Below, piece after piece: positions 34,598-44,228 of a stretch of DNA of 55,644 nt. The stretch is from Candidatus Delongbacteria bacterium. Its GTDB lineage: Bacteria > UBA4055. The stretch spans positions 1 through 55,644 of the forward strand of contig JAFGVM010000043.1 in assembly GCA_016937995.1 (NCBI GenBank). Direction: 5' to 3'. The position numbers were made by a program, and so were the translations under genes. The notes under the pieces were generated by a model. That model made no database searches and was not told the origin of the DNA. It was given only the letters and a program-made list of their open reading frames with translations. The first letter of the stretch is position 1; each line of letters starts with the position of its first letter.

Positions 34598-35292
34598 TCA
34601 TCATCTTTGATCATGTTTTCGCTTACATAATAACCTATCTTATCAATAGGATTCGTGATAGAAGTTGAAATATTCATAAGATGAGCACTGATCCTTTTGT
34701 AGTATCTTAGCATAAGTGCGTAAGTTACATAATTTATTTTAGGATCAGGATCTTTTGTAGCAATTTCATATAATTTATCATCTATTTCATTCTTGAATTT
34801 AAATTGAGTATTCAATATAGTTGAAGCAAGTGTAACGTCAGCATTTTTAAACGATTTATATGTGTCACTGAACATTTTCTTAAGGATTTCAGTGTATTTT
34901 TGTAATAAGATATTATATTCATCACTCTTGAGAGCAAACTTTATCTCAGCTATCTCGTTAATATTTTTGCAGTAATCACCAATACGTTCAAGGTGCTGTA
35001 CTATCGTTATTAAAATAAATGACGTATAAAGTTCCTGATCAGGCTTTTCATTTACGATTACATGCTCGAAAACTTTTTTCCTGATTGACCTCTCAAAATG
35101 ATTAAGCAGATAGTCTTTTTTCTTAACCTCCTCCACCTGGCTCTCATTCACTTTTTCTGAAAGATCGTTAAAGATCATATCAGTAACAAGATTGAACATT
35201 TGTTGAGAAATGGAAGACATCTCATATGAATCATGAAGTGCCTGTGTCAACAGGTCCTGTTTCTTAATTAAGTTGAAAAATTGCTTGAACAT
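34594..35292 (-). CDS. PhoU-domain protein
   Basis: This 232-residue protein is nearly all alpha-helical and contains PhoU-type helices with the acidic/His metal-site pattern (for example EHVIVNEKP and VQHLERIGDYCKNI, where E-R-I-G-D is diagnostic) and a second half with YALMLRYYKRISAHLMNI. PhoU proteins regulate phosphate uptake. Here the gene follows the Na/Pi symporter by 26 bases and presumably controls it; in many NptA-type symporters the PhoU domain is fused at the C-terminus, but here it is a separate chain. Confidence 0.85.
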   Translation of the reverse strand: MFKQFFNLIKKQDLLTQALHDSYEMSSISQQMFNLVTDMIFNDLSEKVNESQVEEVKKKDYLLNHFERSIRKKVFEHVIVNEKPDQELYTSFILITIVQHLERIGDYCKNINEIAEIKFALKSDEYNILLQKYTEILKKMFSDTYKSFKNADVTLASTILNTQFKFKNEIDDKLYEIATKDPDPKINYVTYALMLRYYKRISAHLMNISTSITNPIDKIGYYVSENMIKDDE

Positions 35293-35318
35293 AAAATTCT
35301 CCTGAATTTTTAAACATT

Positions 35319-36509
35319 TTACGAAAAAATTATAATAATCGGTATGATGAAGAACACAACCAAAGCATACCCAATCGCCCAGAACTTATTCTGACCTGCT
35401 TTCGATGCAAACCACCTTGCAGCTCCTATCGGTATTGCCTTTAAAGGAATAAATATGAAAGCTGCAAATACATTGAACAGAGTATGTACAAGAGCTATTG
35501 AAATACCACTGGCATTTCCAGTCACCATGGCTGCGAGAATTCCCGTAATGGTAGTTCCGATGTTCGCCCCGACAGCATAAGGAAATATTTGTTCCATACT
35601 GAATATACCTGCACCTACTAAAGGTACAACCAGCGATATGGTTATTGATGAAGACTGGACAGAAACTGTAAATAAAATACCGAATAACAAAGCTGTTGCA
35701 GCCTGGTTGAACACATACTTATGAATAATTCTTTCAAATTTTCCTATAAGGATCTTCTTCATTATAACAGACATATAATTAAGTGCGATAAACAGTAGTA
35801 CCAGAGACAGGATCACCATGATCGTCAGTAGAATTCCGTCATATTGAGGAAATGACTGGGTTTTGTTGCCAATTGTATGTTCTGTGATCGGATTTCCTAA
35901 AATATCTGCAATAAAAAACTCGATCTTATGAGCTATTGGTTTTACTACTGCATCAAGAGGAGAGTCAAATTTTACACCTGATGCACCAACGAATATCTTA
36001 GTGAGGAATTCAGAGCTCCTTTCAAGTATCCCCTTACCATCCCAAAATTTGCCAGTAATTATCTCAAGAGGTAAAAAAAGTAAAACTGCGAACCAGTTAA
36101 AGTAATCATGCACTATGGCGGCGGAAAATGATCTGTTGAACTCCATCCTGTTTCTCATTTGTCCAAAAGATACCAGGATACCTGTGATTGAAGTACCGAT
36201 ATTCGCTCCCATGATCATCGGGATTGCATTATGAAGTGACAGGGTTCCTGCACCAACAAAAGCCACGATTATTGATGTGGTTGAGGAGGATGACTGAATT
36301 ATTGCTGTTGATAATATCCCTATAAAAAGAGATACCAGAGGATTATCAGTAGCATTCTTGATCAGATTTGCAGTATCATCTGAAAAATAGTGTTTAAAAG
36401 TTCCACCCAGCAATTTTATACTAAGTAAGAATAGCCATAAAAAAAGGAACATTCCGACAATTCTGATAATGTTCTCTAACGGGTCTTTTCGCTTTACTTT
36501 ATCGATCAT
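35319..36509 (-). CDS. Na+/phosphate symporter family protein (NptA/PhoU-less type)
   Basis: This 396-residue membrane protein has 8 to 10 helices and the internal duplication typical of the PNaS family. Each half carries a QSSS motif (IIQSSSSTTSIIVAF and SVQSSSITISLVVPL) and a GANIGT(S/T)ITGIL motif. It would import inorganic phosphate with sodium through the inner membrane. The usual C-terminal PhoU domain is missing and is supplied by the next gene. A possible promoter upstream (TTGCTA, 17 bases, TAAATT) is weak, so I do not list it. Confidence 0.9.
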   Translation of the reverse strand: MIDKVKRKDPLENIIRIVGMFLFLWLFLLSIKLLGGTFKHYFSDDTANLIKNATDNPLVSLFIGILSTAIIQSSSSTTSIIVAFVGAGTLSLHNAIPMIMGANIGTSITGILVSFGQMRNRMEFNRSFSAAIVHDYFNWFAVLLFLPLEIITGKFWDGKGILERSSEFLTKIFVGASGVKFDSPLDAVVKPIAHKIEFFIADILGNPITEHTIGNKTQSFPQYDGILLTIMVILSLVLLFIALNYMSVIMKKILIGKFERIIHKYVFNQAATALLFGILFTVSVQSSSITISLVVPLVGAGIFSMEQIFPYAVGANIGTTITGILAAMVTGNASGISIALVHTLFNVFAAFIFIPLKAIPIGAARWFASKAGQNKFWAIGYALVVFFIIPIIIIFS

Positions 36510-36634
36510 TTTACATCCACATGAGTTTTCTAAAACGAAAATTTATCCTAACTTTTTTCTAATAGCAAACTAAAAATCCTTAAAAATATCCTTAAAAAGT
36601 GAGTTTATATGGATATTTTGGTCAGTTTTTTGAG

Positions 36635-36663
36635 TTGACTATAACAATAACCTAATTTATATT
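36635..36663 (+). promoter_or_regulatory. Sigma-70-type promoter for the lipoprotein/barrel/TPR unit
   Basis: TTGACT (36635-36640), 17 bases, TATATT (36658-36663). The first start codon is at 36788, leaving a leader of roughly 115 bases. The rest of the 278-base gap (36510-36787) holds no gene. Confidence 0.7.
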
Positions 36664-36787
36664 CTTTCATGTTTTATTTACGTTAATAAAGCAGATATAA
36701 TGAAAGCCGGAATAATTGTGTTACACTTTGAACTTTAACGGTCGTGATTCAGTTAAATCACATTAAAATTATAAATTAAGGATACAA

Positions 36788-38050
36788 ATGCAAATTCAAA
36801 AAAAAGTAAGAACGTTCAAGAAATACACTAAACATTTGTTTTCATTCAGCATTCTTAGCGTTGTGGTATTTTTGGTGTCCTGTTCTCAAAAATACGATGA
36901 AACAGGTATATTTGATCCACAGGATCCTAATTTTTCAGCAGACACTCTCAACTCTCCGGTCAGAATAAATACTGTGATCTTTTCCAAAAATACAACTTAT
37001 GACAATTACACCAGTGATGATCTATTATACCTGGGAAAAGATAGTACCCTGACTGACAGTGTTACAGCGAATGCTAAAATATTATTTAAAATAAGTTTAC
37101 CTGATACTGTGAATTTAGATACAGCTGACGTTGTTTTTACTATCGTTGAAAGCGCAAACTTAGACACGAACAAACAGTTTGATATTTATAGAGTCAATGG
37201 AGATTGGAATAGTCAGACAATGGATAGCACATCACTTGATTTCACTTATCTCAGATCAAAAAACCTTACTCAAATTGACAGTACTCATTTTCAGATCAGG
37301 ATCAGTTTTGACGGTAATGAGATCAGAGAGTGGGCTAGAGAGGATACACTCGCTGAAAAACAAGAAAGTTTCCTTTTAAAATGTAGTGATCCTCAGAATA
37401 TTAGTCCTATTGTTAAAATGTACTCTTCACACTGGTCATCTTCACTTCAGCTTCAACCTTATTTGAATTCCTACTACAGCTATTTGGACTCTTTGGGAAT
37501 TCTTCAAAAAGACAGTGTTCTTAATGATATCGCGGATGATATAACACTTGCATACAAAAAAAGTGAAGTATTAAATGATACCTCCAAATTTAAGTTAGGA
37601 GGAATTTCAGGTGAAAGCTACATCTGTAAATTTGATCTATCGCAGATCAGAACAGATGCTACAGTAATAACCGGAAGGATGGTATTATCCTCTATCTTAG
37701 ATGAAGTGGATCCTGTTTACGGCAATTTTTCTAACGATGAAAATAATATCAACAACTCTTCTATTTATAAGCCCCAAATCTTCATGTATGCAATAAAGGA
37801 TACCATGTGGTATTCTTCCGGAGAATTCGAATACGATACTCAAGATTACGTTTATGAATACGAAACAAATTCTTTAGACTCTACGAACTATTTCAATATG
37901 GACAGACTGATTCAGTATTGGATCAAATATCCAGAAACAAATTTCGGATTGCTGATAACCACAAAAAACTGGACTCAACCTTTTGGTTACAGTGTTTTCA
38001 GAAAACCAATTATTCAAGTTTCTTACATCACATTGACCGATACAGAGTAA
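36788..38050 (+). CDS. Lipoprotein with DNRLRE-like beta domains
   Basis: This 420-residue protein has a basic N-terminus, a hydrophobic segment and a lipobox, VFLVSC, with Cys32 as lipidation site. Residues 50-190 read like a DNRLRE/carbohydrate-binding-type domain (FDIYRVNGDWNSQTMDSTS). The second half repeats a similar pattern, with a phrase typical of such domains near the end (YWIKYPETNFGLLITTKNW). It is secreted to the periplasm or outer membrane surface. It begins a plus-strand unit with a barrel protein and a TPR lipoprotein at gaps of about 30 bases. The function is unknown. Confidence 0.7.
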   Translation: MQIQKKVRTFKKYTKHLFSFSILSVVVFLVSCSQKYDETGIFDPQDPNFSADTLNSPVRINTVIFSKNTTYDNYTSDDLLYLGKDSTLTDSVTANAKILFKISLPDTVNLDTADVVFTIVESANLDTNKQFDIYRVNGDWNSQTMDSTSLDFTYLRSKNLTQIDSTHFQIRISFDGNEIREWAREDTLAEKQESFLLKCSDPQNISPIVKMYSSHWSSSLQLQPYLNSYYSYLDSLGILQKDSVLNDIADDITLAYKKSEVLNDTSKFKLGGISGESYICKFDLSQIRTDATVITGRMVLSSILDEVDPVYGNFSNDENNINNSSIYKPQIFMYAIKDTMWYSSGEFEYDTQDYVYEYETNSLDSTNYFNMDRLIQYWIKYPETNFGLLITTKNWTQPFGYSVFRKPIIQVSYITLTDTE

Positions 38051-38083
38051 ATTGCCCTGGATCATTAACGGAGATCAATAACA

Positions 38084-39343
38084 ATGATAAACAAAAAAAT
38101 CACTATACTATTCACTCTTATAACTTTTTACTTTGTATTCGCAGAAACATCAATATTCTCAACTATTGCAATGGGTGATATCGATCCTTCTTTCAAATAC
38201 AAAACTGGTGTAGCAATAATTGATTCTATTTCTCAGTCCAATCATAATTATTCGACCTGGGCATATCAGAAAAATGCAACATTTTCTATCTCATTCTCAT
38301 ATTCATTGAATAATGTTAAGGATGCCAATGACAATTCATCTGCTTACGATGATTTCTCTATTGATGAGATAGTTTTTACACTGCCGTTCGGGAACAGCAA
38401 TATTTTCGGCTTCTCTTTTTATCCGACAACACTTGTAAATATGAGCAATGTATCTGAAAATGAAGTAGGTCTCGAAGAGGGTTTTGAAGATACTTATATT
38501 CAAACCTTGGAGAACCGGATAGGAAGTGTTTCAAACCTTTCTCTGATATACGGCAAAAAGTTCGACAGTTTTGCCTTTGGGTGTGATCTTTCTGCTAAAT
38601 TTGGCAACTATGATGTTAACAGACGATATCTATACAGGACCTATGACGATAATGATGATATTGATTGGGACAAGTATTTTGAGAATAAAGAAAAGACTCA
38701 ATTTTTCCATACAACTATCGGAGGTTCATTTTTATACAATTCCAAGTTCGGTTTAAATGTTGGTGGGAGCATTTCTTTTCCAATGACCACTTATGCCAAC
38801 AAGATACTTAACTTTGACCGAACTACATCATACGGAACAGTACTGGAAACTATTGACAGTGACGAATCAGAGATCAAAGACGTTGAATGGCCTTTGGAGT
38901 ATGCATTGGGACTCTCTTACAAATTAGACAAATTTAATATTTCGTATGATTACTTTTTTAAAGGTTTTGACGGTTTGAATGCCGGTTTTGACAATTCGGA
39001 ATTATCGAATTATTACCGTTCAGTTCTAGGATTGTCTTACAGGCTTTCCTCCAAAAGAGTGGACACTTATTATAAAAAAATCGTTTATTCTGCTTTCTTC
39101 TCCTATGAAAAAAGACCGTATCAATATGAGAACTCAGGTAATTTTTATGATATCAACGACATCTCGGCAACACTCGCTTTCAAATTTCCTTATAACTTAC
39201 ATAGATCAAATGTTGAATTCAGAACAACATTTACAAGGGCAGCTGACAGTGACAATAATTTAGTGGACAATATTTTAAAGTTTCAGATAAATTTCAATTC
39301 ATTTGATAATTGGTGGTTAAAAAAAGAGAAATACGATGATTAA
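38084..39343 (+). CDS. Outer-membrane beta-barrel protein (FadL/PorV-like)
   Basis: This 419-residue protein has a signal peptide (about 1-20, cleaved near VFAETS). The mature chain is rich in alternating aromatic strands such as FSISFSYSLNN and FNISYDYFFKGF. The N-terminal mature segment with AMGDID, and internal glycine-rich turns, recall the OMPP1/FadL and PorV group, but I do not see a decisive motif. It lacks a terminal Phe. It is in the same unit as the lipoprotein upstream and the TPR lipoprotein downstream; a joint envelope complex is plausible. Confidence 0.6.
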   Translation: MINKKITILFTLITFYFVFAETSIFSTIAMGDIDPSFKYKTGVAIIDSISQSNHNYSTWAYQKNATFSISFSYSLNNVKDANDNSSAYDDFSIDEIVFTLPFGNSNIFGFSFYPTTLVNMSNVSENEVGLEEGFEDTYIQTLENRIGSVSNLSLIYGKKFDSFAFGCDLSAKFGNYDVNRRYLYRTYDDNDDIDWDKYFENKEKTQFFHTTIGGSFLYNSKFGLNVGGSISFPMTTYANKILNFDRTTSYGTVLETIDSDESEIKDVEWPLEYALGLSYKLDKFNISYDYFFKGFDGLNAGFDNSELSNYYRSVLGLSYRLSSKRVDTYYKKIVYSAFFSYEKRPYQYENSGNFYDINDISATLAFKFPYNLHRSNVEFRTTFTRAADSDNNLVDNILKFQINFNSFDNWWLKKEKYDD

Positions 39344-39370
39344 TGTTCAAAATACATATGGAGAGTAAAA

Positions 39371-40693
39371 ATGAAGAGGACTATTATTGTTTTAGCAGTT
39401 GCAATAACAATGCTGATCTTTATCAATTGCGGACCGGCAACGGGCGTAAAAGAAGATCAGATAGTTGAAACAAAGAAAATTGAAAAAGTGGAAGCCCCGA
39501 AAGAAAACAAGGCTTTGACAGATGCTGACAAAATGGATATTGCAAAATATTCCAGCTATGCACAAACTAAGAAGAAGCAAAAAAAATATAGGGAAATGAT
39601 CAGTTATATCAACCAGATATTTGATCTGGATCCTAATTTTCAGTATGCTAAAGATATTCTTTTATTTTGGAGAGGAGGCGGATATGAAGAGCTTGGTATC
39701 GCTGATTCTGCATTGGCAGATTATGAAAATTTTTTATTGATAAGACCGGATTACGAAGCTGCTTTAGTTAAACTTGATTACATCTACGCTACAACCGACG
39801 AATTGGATAAAGCTATTGAAGTTACTTTAAAGCTTTCTGAATTAAAACCTGATGATAATGACCTTAACAAAAAACTGGGTAAATATTATTTTCAGAAGGT
39901 TCAAAAATTGAAAGAAGAGAACGAAGAGGATCCTGAGATTCCTGAACTTGCTGAAACCGCGATCGAATATTTTGAAAAATACGTTGAAATTAATCCTGAT
40001 GATGAAGAGATAAATACTCTATCAACACAATTAACTGCGGTGTTCATGGATAAGGATGTTCTGATAGAGAAATATATGTCAAACCTTGAGAAAAACCCTG
40101 AAGATTATTCTACAATGACCAAATTAGGAGAGATCTATTATAAGGACGGCTTGAACGATAAAGCTAATGAACTTTTTGAAAAAGTTCTGCAAAATAACCC
40201 TAATGACCTTAAGATAATCAAGAGATTGATCCGTATAAATAAAAACAACGTTTCAAAAGCGATAACATATAATCTGAAAGCTATCGAGTTGGAGCCTGAC
40301 AATGAGAACTATAATCTTAGTCTGGCAAAACTTTACAAAGAAAAAAATCAATTTACTAAAGCACGTTCTGAGTGTAAAAAATCTATATCAAAGAATCCAA
40401 ACAACAAAAATGCATATAAGATATGGGCTCAGATTTATACTGCTGCTGTTGTAGCCTGTGAAACTGAGATTCAGTATGAGGATAAGCTGGTATTCATTAT
40501 TGCTTACGGGCTGTTCGAACAATCAGGCGACACCAGAAGATTACATTCAATGAAAGAAGGCGGACAGGTTCCTTCAAAGATGGATTATTTCCAGAATAAA
40601 TCAATTACAGCTCCTACCAGAGATTGTTATAAGTGGATCAATATGGAATGGGAAGAGGCAAAGTACATTGAAAAATACATCAAAGGTCTATAG
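39371..40693 (+). CDS. TPR-repeat lipoprotein
   Basis: This 440-residue protein has a lipoprotein signal: MKRTIIVLAVAITMLIFINC, with Cys20. A Lys/Glu-rich linker (about 30-55) precedes at least five or six TPR-like helical repeats, with units of the type GLNDKANELFEKVLQNNPND and AITYNLKAIELEPDNENYN. The last 100 residues hold Cys and Trp and form a separate C-terminal element (CYKWINMEWEEAKYIEKYI). TPR lipoproteins act as protein-protein scaffolds in envelope machines of the FCB group. Its stop is 9 bases before rpiB, suggesting read-through into that gene. Confidence 0.75.
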   Translation: MKRTIIVLAVAITMLIFINCGPATGVKEDQIVETKKIEKVEAPKENKALTDADKMDIAKYSSYAQTKKKQKKYREMISYINQIFDLDPNFQYAKDILLFWRGGGYEELGIADSALADYENFLLIRPDYEAALVKLDYIYATTDELDKAIEVTLKLSELKPDDNDLNKKLGKYYFQKVQKLKEENEEDPEIPELAETAIEYFEKYVEINPDDEEINTLSTQLTAVFMDKDVLIEKYMSNLEKNPEDYSTMTKLGEIYYKDGLNDKANELFEKVLQNNPNDLKIIKRLIRINKNNVSKAITYNLKAIELEPDNENYNLSLAKLYKEKNQFTKARSECKKSISKNPNNKNAYKIWAQIYTAAVVACETEIQYEDKLVFIIAYGLFEQSGDTRRLHSMKEGGQVPSKMDYFQNKSITAPTRDCYKWINMEWEEAKYIEKYIKGL

Positions 40694-40702
40694 GGAGCTG
40701 AA

Positions 40703-41143
40703 GTGAGTTGTGAGAAGAAGATATACCTTGGTTCAGATCATGGAGGCTTTGAGCTTAAAGAAATTATCAGAAATTATCTTGAAGATAACGATTACAATGT
40801 TGAAGACCTTGGATGTTACAGTAATGAATCGGTCGATTATCCCGAATTCGGTAGAAAAGTAGCATATGCTGTTGTTAATAACAATGCCAAAGGTATAATC
40901 ATCTGTGGAACAGGAATTGGAATTTCTATGGCCGCTAATAAGGTTAAAGGTGCAAGAGCTGGATTATGTCACTGTGTAGACTATGCTAAACTTACAAGAC
41001 AGCATAATGATGCGAATATTCTTGCAATGGGTGGCAGATTTGTTGAACCTGAACTTGCAAAAAAGATCACTGATGCGTTCCTGAACACAGAATTCGAAGG
41101 TGGAAGACACCAGAGACGAGTTGACGATATAGACAATGTCTGA
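40703..41143 (+). CDS. rpiB: Ribose-5-phosphate isomerase B
   Basis: This 146-residue enzyme is full length for RpiB/LacAB. The GTG start has an AGGGAG ribosome site. SDHGGFELK holds the Asp/His of the phosphate and ring-opening site, IICGTGIGISMAANK holds the catalytic Cys near residue 70, and RQHNDANILAMGGR completes the site. It interconverts ribose-5-phosphate and ribulose-5-phosphate. rpiB next to glyA is a recurrent bacterial arrangement. Confidence 0.93.
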   Translation: MSCEKKIYLGSDHGGFELKEIIRNYLEDNDYNVEDLGCYSNESVDYPEFGRKVAYAVVNNNAKGIIICGTGIGISMAANKVKGARAGLCHCVDYAKLTRQHNDANILAMGGRFVEPELAKKITDAFLNTEFEGGRHQRRVDDIDNV

Positions 41144-41148
41144 ATATC

Positions 41149-41164
41149 TCCCGATAGATCGGGA
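41149..41164. repeat. REP-like palindrome (core TCCCGAT..ATCGGGA)
   Basis: TCCCGATAGATCGGGA, with the same arms at 44277-44291 and 47856-47871. It is intergenic. Confidence 0.6.
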
Positions 41165-41196
41165 CAGGCATAACACCGAATGTCCAATGATCAAGT

Positions 41197-41233
41197 GGGA
41201 TTCCGTAAGGGTTCAACATCTTGAACCCTCAAC
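41197..41233. repeat. 37-bp intergenic repeat, copy 1, with an 8-bp-stem hairpin
   Basis: It matches 44229-44265 at 34 of 37 bases in direct orientation. The core GGGTTCAA-CATC-TTGAACCC (41209-41228) is a perfect stem-loop. Confidence 0.65.
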
Positions 41234-41244
41234 ATATACTGTAA

Positions 41245-41265
41245 AGACGCCCTAAATGGGCGTCT
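41245..41265 (+). terminator. Hairpin between rpiB and glyA (possible terminator)
   Basis: AGACGCCC, 5-base loop, GGGCGTCT: a stable 8-bp stem. It lacks a T run, so it may instead be a REP-like palindrome or an RNA-stability element. Confidence 0.4.
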
Positions 41266-41306
41266 CGTATCATACAAAACAATACAAAATATAAAAGGGA
41301 GTCAAA

Positions 41307-42581
41307 ATGAGCATCTTAAAGAACTATGATCCTGAAATATTTCAAACGATCGAAGCTGAAAAAAGCAGGCAGAATGATAAGATAGAACTTATAGCATCAG
41401 AGAATTTTGTTTCTCCGGCAGTTCTTGAAGCTCTTGGGTCAGTAATGACCAACAAATATGCCGAAGGATATCCGGGTAAGAGATATTACGGTGGATGTGT
41501 CAATGTTGATGAAGCTGAAACTATCGCTATTGAGAGGGCCAAAGAGCTCTTTAACTGTAAGTGGGCTAATGTTCAGCCTCACAGTGGTTCTCAGGCGAAT
41601 ATGGCTGTTTATATGACCTTAGCAGAACCTGGTGATACTATCATGGGTATGAACCTTTCTATGGGTGGTCATTTGACTCACGGTTCTCCGGTGAATTTTA
41701 CAGGTAGACTTTATAATATCGTACCTTATGGTGTTACTGAAGACGGTTTCATTGATTATGATGAACTTGAAAGACTTGCTCTTGAATGCAAACCTAAGAT
41801 CATAGTTGCGGGTGCATCTGCTTATCCCCGTTTCATAGATTTTAAAAGATTCAGAGAGATCGCTGACAAAGTTGGTGCATGGTTCATGACTGATATGGCT
41901 CACATTGCAGGACTTGTTGCTGCAGGTGTTCATCCTTCACCACTTCCTCACTCACATGTTGTTACTACTACAACTCACAAGACCCTAAGAGGACCAAGAG
42001 GTGGTATGATACTTTCAGACTGGGAAGGTGGAGAAATACTTTTAAAGAATATGCCTAGTCATAAAACTTTATGGGACGCATTGGATTTCGTAGTTTTCCC
42101 CGGTATTCAGGGTGGACCATTGGAGCATGTAATTGCATCTAAAGCAGTATCTTTCAAAGAAGCTCTTGAACCAGCTTATAAAAATTATCAGCAAAGAGTT
42201 CTTGACAATGCACAGGCACTTTCATCTGAACTTATAAAGCTTGGATTTAAAGTTGTTTCAGGTGGTACTGATAATCATATAGTTCTTCTTGACCTGAGCG
42301 ACAAGGAAGTTTCCGGTAAAGGACTTGAGAAAGCTCTTGAATCATCAGGAATAACTACGAATAAGAACATGGTTCCTTTCGATAAGAGAAAACCGATGAT
42401 CACTAGTGGTGTGAGACTTGGTACTCCCGCTGCGACTACAAAAGGTTTTACAACTGATGATATGAGAGAAATCGCAAATATGATCGCAAGAGTAGCTGCA
42501 GATCACAAAAATGAAGAACTTCATGCTCAGATCAAAAAAGAAGTTGTGGCTTTAAGTACGAGATATCCATTGTACGATTAA
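41307..42581 (+). CDS. glyA: Serine hydroxymethyltransferase
   Basis: This 424-residue PLP enzyme is full length. [15 protein letters not shown] and [13 protein letters not shown] near the start, [12 protein letters not shown] in the middle, and [16 protein letters not shown] with the Schiff-base Lys near residue 227 are canonical. It converts serine and tetrahydrofolate to glycine and methylene-tetrahydrofolate, the main one-carbon entry. It follows rpiB after a 163-base gap filled with palindromes and has its own AAGGGAG ribosome site. A strong terminator follows. Confidence 0.97.
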   Translation: MSILKNYDPEIFQTIEAEKSRQNDKIELIASENFVSPAVLEALGSVMTNKYAEGYPGKRYYGGCVNVDEAETIAIERAKELFNCKWANVQPHSGSQANMAVYMTLAEPGDTIMGMNLSMGGHLTHGSPVNFTGRLYNIVPYGVTEDGFIDYDELERLALECKPKIIVAGASAYPRFIDFKRFREIADKVGAWFMTDMAHIAGLVAAGVHPSPLPHSHVVTTTTHKTLRGPRGGMILSDWEGGEILLKNMPSHKTLWDALDFVVFPGIQGGPLEHVIASKAVSFKEALEPAYKNYQQRVLDNAQALSSELIKLGFKVVSGGTDNHIVLLDLSDKEVSGKGLEKALESSGITTNKNMVPFDKRKPMITSGVRLGTPAATTKGFTTDDMREIANMIARVAADHKNEELHAQIKKEVVALSTRYPLYD

Positions 42582-42628
42582 TATTGGATTTACATAACGT
42601 TATCAATAACGCCCTTACATTCTTTGGC

Positions 42629-42657
42629 ACCCTGAATTTATTTCAGGGTCTTTTTTT
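42629..42657 (+). terminator. Rho-independent terminator after glyA
   Basis: ACCCTGAA, TTTAT loop, TTCAGGGT, then C and seven T. The arms resemble the REP-like palindrome at 46519-46539. Confidence 0.85.
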
Positions 42658-42729
42658 ATATAAAACTGAATGGTCAGGCTTCACTTCTGACCTGTTTTCT
42701 GGGGACGATAAGAAACCGTCCCCTACATT

Positions 42730-44034
42730 TTACTTGATCAGCAACATCTTCCTACTCAACACCTCTCCATTCGCTTCTAATTTATAAATATATTCTCCAC
42801 TGATATAACTTTCAGCATTGAATTCTATATTATGAATACCTTTATCCATTTTCCCATTGATCAATTCATTTACCAACTGACCTTCAATATTATAAACTGA
42901 AAGTTTAACATAATCTGATTGAGGAATTGAAAAACTTATCGAAGTGGTTGGATTGAAAGGATTTGGGTAATTTTGGTGTAGTGTAATCTCTGCTGGAAGG
43001 TTCATATCATCAATTGAATTAGTTACTACCTGTATAGGTTCCCCACTTCCTGGAATAATAGTCTCAAAACCTCTGTAAACTGGAGCTGAGTTATATGTTA
43101 GAAAAAAACTGCTGTGAACTTTCTCCTTGGTCGGATAATGAAAATATATGTTTAACTCTTCACCGGGTGTCCAATTTGTATAAAAATTTGCAAGGTTAAT
43201 ATAAACTACTGAATTACCGTTGACCATACTTTTCCCGCATCCAACATCATTAGATGTAAGCAAGTCATCATCTCTCCCAGTTATCCATGCTTCAAAATTG
43301 ACATCATCATACTGAAAATTTAGTTCTGAACCATTTTCATTCTGAATATGCCAGTAAACGACCCTTGGAATGCTGTATAAACGCTTTTCATTACTTGTTT
43401 TACTATTCATATGAGTATCGGATATATTTTTTATTTGGTTCGGCCAAGTAGTATTTTCTTCTATTACAAGAACTAAAGGCTGCCCTACTTCTACATCAAA
43501 TACAACAAGCCAGAATGTTGAACTTGTTGAAGTTAACCAAACCTGATTACTACTGAATTTCATAAAAGTATTACAAGGAATTTCGCTCGATAAAGAATAA
43601 GTAGATTTCATTTGCTGACCAAGTGGATAAACGATCGGATTATATGCAGCAAGACCATTATTAACCAGATCATAAACCACATCAACACTGTCACCGGTCA
43701 CTGTAAAATCAAAATCATTTACAGCATTGATCATGTATGCTCCTCCTGTCTCAACAGGGAAGTCTGTACCCCATCCCAGTACTGAATGGAAACCTGCTGT
43801 TTCCCATCCCAGCAATTCCGTGTTCCACTTACTTACAGCATTTAAATTTGTACCTGTAAGATCAAAATCTGAAGCCATTGTCCATCCTGTCTCTAATGGT
43901 AAACCCACAAAATTCAGATCATATGGCTCTGTTGATGTACAAGGATAAACAAAAGTAGAATCATTCTGACGAATTACATTCTGTGAAAATGCGAGTGAAA
44001 CCACGATTATCAATAATAACATACACTTCTTCAT
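42730..44034 (-). CDS. Secreted protein with T9SS type A sorting domain
   Basis: Read from MKKCMLLLI (44034), the protein has 434 residues. A GGAGGAAG ribosome site precedes this ATG, and the promoter's -10 box lies inside the longer frame to 44121, ruling that start out. It has a signal peptide (about 1-18). The N-terminal half has repeats of the kind LPLETGWTMASDFDLTGTN and VDVVYDLVNNGLAAYNP, seen in FCB-group surface proteins. The last 85 residues start with NYPNPFNPTTSISFSIP and end GEYIYKLEANGEVLSRKML, the T9SS type A C-terminal sorting signal. It is exported across the outer membrane and anchored or released. No T9SS machinery genes are in the window. Function of the cargo part is unknown. 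Confidence 0.85.
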   Translation of the reverse strand: MKKCMLLLIIVVSLAFSQNVIRQNDSTFVYPCTSTEPYDLNFVGLPLETGWTMASDFDLTGTNLNAVSKWNTELLGWETAGFHSVLGWGTDFPVETGGAYMINAVNDFDFTVTGDSVDVVYDLVNNGLAAYNPIVYPLGQQMKSTYSLSSEIPCNTFMKFSSNQVWLTSTSSTFWLVVFDVEVGQPLVLVIEENTTWPNQIKNISDTHMNSKTSNEKRLYSIPRVVYWHIQNENGSELNFQYDDVNFEAWITGRDDDLLTSNDVGCGKSMVNGNSVVYINLANFYTNWTPGEELNIYFHYPTKEKVHSSFFLTYNSAPVYRGFETIIPGSGEPIQVVTNSIDDMNLPAEITLHQNYPNPFNPTTSISFSIPQSDYVKLSVYNIEGQLVNELINGKMDKGIHNIEFNAESYISGEYIYKLEANGEVLSRKMLLIK

Positions 44035-44076
44035 AACTTCCTCCAATATTCCCAACACATAAATTCTTCTTTCTTC

Positions 44077-44105
44077 AATATAGCGCATAATTAGTGAGAA
44101 AGCAA
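44077..44105 (-). promoter_or_regulatory. Sigma-70-type promoter for the T9SS-exported protein
   Basis: On the minus strand, TTGCTT (44105-44100), 17 bases, TATATT (44082-44077). It decides the start codon of the gene at 44034. Confidence 0.65.
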
Positions 44106-44228
44106 AAAAAATAAAATACATTTTCTGGGATACCTTTGGATTCCAAAAAAAAACGCATCCGGGGACAGGGGACTTCAGTCCCTTGGGATGTGTGAGGAAT
44201 AAAACATAAAAAGAGGAGACGACAGGAA

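Noticed and set aside
42584-42787. 67-codon frame right after glyA
   Set aside because: It runs through the glyA terminator and the end of the T9SS protein gene and reads as noncoding; no ribosome site.
44035-44121. N-terminal extension of the T9SS protein to 44121
   Set aside because: The extension contains the -10 box of the gene's own promoter, and the ATG at 44034 has both a ribosome site and a signal peptide behind it.
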